The notes beneath the pieces were generated by a model. It worked only from the letters and a program-made list of their open reading frames with translations, did not search any database and was not told the origin of the DNA. Both the position numbers and the translations under genes were made by a program. DNA of 35,135 nt. Origin: Betaproteobacteria bacterium SG8_39 (GTDB taxonomy: Bacteria > Pseudomonadota > Gammaproteobacteria > Burkholderiales > SG8-39). The first letter of the stretch is position 1; every line of letters starts with the position of its first letter. The stretch is taken from NCBI GenBank assembly GCA_001303445.1, contig LJTQ01000060.1, forward strand, positions 1 through 35,135, read 5' to 3'. Shown here one piece after another: positions 33,574-35,135 of the stretch.

Positions 33574-34758
33574 ATGCACAGTAGTATACGCCGAAACGTC
33601 GGCCTGCTCGCCGTGTGCCAGGCGCTGCTGATGACCAATAATTCGACGCTCATCGCGATCAACGGCCTGGCCGGGCTCGCACTGGCGCCGATCGCCTGGC
33701 TGGCCACGCTGCCGGTGACCTGCTGGGTGCTGGGCGGGGCGATCGCCACGATGCGCGCCTCGCTGCACATGAAGCGCGTGGGTCGCCAGCGCGGCATGAC
33801 GATCGGCACGCTCTGGGGCATCGTCGGTGCGCTGATCTGCGCGGCTGCGATCGCACTGCAGAGCTTCTGGCTGCTGTGTTTCGGCACGCTGGTCTTCGGC
33901 GTGTACAACGCCTACGGCCAGTACTACCGCTTCGCCGCGGCCGATGTGGCGAGCGCGGACTTCCGGGCGACCGCAATTTCGCTGGTTCTGGCCGGCGGTC
34001 TGGTTGGCGGCGTACTCGGGCCGACGACCAGCCGGCTGACCATCGATCTGTTCGCAACCAAGTTCGTCGGCGCCTATCTCGCGCTCATCGGTTTCGCGCT
34101 GCTGACCATGCTGCTGCTGCGCTTCATCCGCATCCCGACGCCATCGGCGGCCGAGCAGCAGGCGAGCGGCCGCTCTCTGATCGAGATCGCGGCACAGCCG
34201 AAGTTCTTCGTTGCAGTGCTCGCCGGGGCGATCGGCTACGGGGTGATGAATTTCCTCATGACCTCCACGCCGATTGCGATGGGCGTGTGCGGACACCCCT
34301 ACGGCGACGCCGCATTCGTCATCTCGTCGCACGTGGTCGCGATGTTTGCCCCCTCGTTCGTGACGGGTGCGCTGATCCGCCGCTTCGGCGTGCTGCCGGT
34401 GATGTTCGTCGGCGCGCTGCTGAACGTCGCATCCATCTCGATCGCGCTCTCCGGGGTGAGCGTGCCGCAGTTCTGGGGCTCCCTGGTGATGCTCGGCGTG
34501 GGATGGAACTTCCTGTTCATCGGCGCGACGGCGATGCTGACCGAAACCTACCGTCCGGAAGAGCGCGCCAAGGCGCAGGGCGCCAACGACTTCGCGATCT
34601 TCCTCATGATGACGATTTCCTCGCTTACCTCCGGCATGATCGTGACGAGTGCCGGCTGGGAGCGGGTGAACTATGCGGCGGCGCCGATGATCGCCGTGGT
34701 CGCGATCCTGATCGCCTGGCTGGCGCTGCGCCAGCGCGCGGCGCGGGGGGCTGCATGA
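33574..34758 (+). CDS. MFS transporter
   Basis: An inner-membrane transporter of 394 residues with about 12 helices. Helix 1 contains VGLLAVCQALLMTNNSTLIA, and helix 2 starts PIAWLATLPVTCWVLGGAIA. The loop 2-3 motif region MKRVGRQRGM is the usual MFS basic loop. The second half has GALIRRFGVLPVMFVGALLN and the helix-8 region GWNFLFIGATAMLTETY. The substrate is unknown. There is no Shine-Dalgarno sequence before the ATG, but a later start would cut helix 1. The last four bases overlap the next gene (ATGA), so the transporter may import or export that enzyme's substrate. Confidence 0.9.
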   Translation: MHSSIRRNVGLLAVCQALLMTNNSTLIAINGLAGLALAPIAWLATLPVTCWVLGGAIATMRASLHMKRVGRQRGMTIGTLWGIVGALICAAAIALQSFWLLCFGTLVFGVYNAYGQYYRFAAADVASADFRATAISLVLAGGLVGGVLGPTTSRLTIDLFATKFVGAYLALIGFALLTMLLLRFIRIPTPSAAEQQASGRSLIEIAAQPKFFVAVLAGAIGYGVMNFLMTSTPIAMGVCGHPYGDAAFVISSHVVAMFAPSFVTGALIRRFGVLPVMFVGALLNVASISIALSGVSVPQFWGSLVMLGVGWNFLFIGATAMLTETYRPEERAKAQGANDFAIFLMMTISSLTSGMIVTSAGWERVNYAAAPMIAVVAILIAWLALRQRAARGAA

Positions 34759-35135
34759 GCGCCCCGGCGACGCCTGGCATCGCACTCGACGCGGTCGACA
34801 CGCCCGCGCTGGTCATCGACCTGGACGCGTTCGAGCGCAACCTGGCGCGGCTCGGCGATTCGATCGCCGGGCGCGGCGTACGCCTGCGCGCGCACGCCAA
34901 GACGCACAAGTGCGCAGAGATCGCGCGGCGCCAGGTCGCCGCCGGCGCGATCGGCGTGTGCTGCCAGAAGGTTTCGGAGGCCGAAGCCATGGTCGCCGGC
35001 GGCATCGAGGACGTCCTGGTCTCGAACGAAGTCGTCGGCGAGCGCAAGCTCGCGCGGCTTGCCGGGCTGGCGCGCCGCGCGCGCCTCGGCGTCTGCGTCG
35101 ACGACGCCGGCAACGTGCGCGCGCTGTCGGCCGCC
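34755..35135 (+). CDS. D-threonine aldolase/D-serine dehydratase-like PLP enzyme, 3' truncated
   Basis: The first 127 residues are in the window and the frame is open at the right edge. VDTPALVIDLDAFERNLARL and RAHAKTHKCAEIARRQ are the N-terminal features of fold-type III PLP enzymes of the DSD1 family. K49 in HAKTHK is the PLP lysine. The family cleaves D-threonine or related beta-hydroxy D-amino acids, or dehydrates D-serine. GVCCQKVSEAEAM and GIEDVLVSNEVVG are also typical. The start overlaps the stop of the MFS gene, so the two likely form an operon for a D-amino acid or hydroxy-amino acid. Confidence 0.87.
   Translation, partial: MSAPATPGIALDAVDTPALVIDLDAFERNLARLGDSIAGRGVRLRAHAKTHKCAEIARRQVAAGAIGVCCQKVSEAEAMVAGGIEDVLVSNEVVGERKLARLAGLARRARLGVCVDDAGNVRALSAA

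Noticed and set aside
33514-34785. long N-terminal extension of the radical SAM frame on the minus strand
   Set aside because: It runs antisense through the whole MFS gene and has shadow-like composition; the family starts near the ATG at 33513.
1-35135. tRNA, rRNA, CRISPR array, insertion sequence or prophage
   Set aside because: No tRNA-like cloverleaf, spaced direct repeats, transposase or phage protein was recognised in either strand.

Overview
The window is a very GC-rich, densely packed chromosomal segment. Codon use, the protein families and the CoA-dependent anthranilate gene set point to a betaproteobacterium of the Rhodocyclales/Burkholderiales kind; this is inference from gene content. 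I see no rRNA, tRNA, CRISPR array, transposase or phage gene. No gap between genes exceeds about 235 bases.

Layout. (1) 1-1447: a truncated YbaN/DUF454 membrane protein, a secreted hypothetical protein, and two small hypothetical genes behind a divergent promoter pair. (2) 1444-7380: a four-gene operon for aerobic CoA-dependent 2-aminobenzoate (anthranilate) breakdown. It encodes a crotonase, an acyl-CoA dehydrogenase, an aryl-CoA ligase, and a 752-residue fusion of flavin monooxygenase and old yellow enzyme. (3) 7425-10576: Tag DNA glycosylase, a secreted hypothetical protein, a two-domain PPK2 polyphosphate:AMP phosphotransferase and a membrane protein. (4) 10616-20236: an AraC-type regulator divergent from seven genes that all appear to encode exported proteins: DUF2092, a small Q/P-rich protein, a sulfatase, two outer-membrane-type proteins, a chalcone-isomerase-like protein and a patatin lipoprotein. 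(5) 20313-22925: an enol-lactonase-like hydrolase and a phosphodiesterase on the minus strand, then a conserved hypothetical gene. (6) 23126-27841: a coupled set of MetY-like enzyme, alpha/beta hydrolase and ThDP enzyme, followed by an exported amidohydrolase. (7) 27936-35135: a YtkA-like protein with a di-haem peroxidase, MATE transporter, LrgA/LrgB, VanZ-like protein, PA0069-type radical SAM protein, MFS transporter, and a truncated D-threonine-aldolase-like gene.

Main oddities. The sulfatase keeps its CSPTR formylglycine motif but appears to have lost, in frame, the short segment carrying the Asp-Asp metal ligands. It also carries about 200 extra C-terminal residues containing two copies of a small beta-type repeat. 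The ThDP enzyme gene is broken by a perfect 41-bp tandem duplication; removing one copy restores a 560-residue reading frame. A perfect 24-bp inverted repeat lies upstream of the MetY-like gene, and a cluster of ATTGTC/GACAAT half-sites lies between the AraC regulator and the exported-protein locus. The best candidate for an undescribed system is the AraC plus all-exported locus in region 4; its substrate cannot be told from sequence alone.
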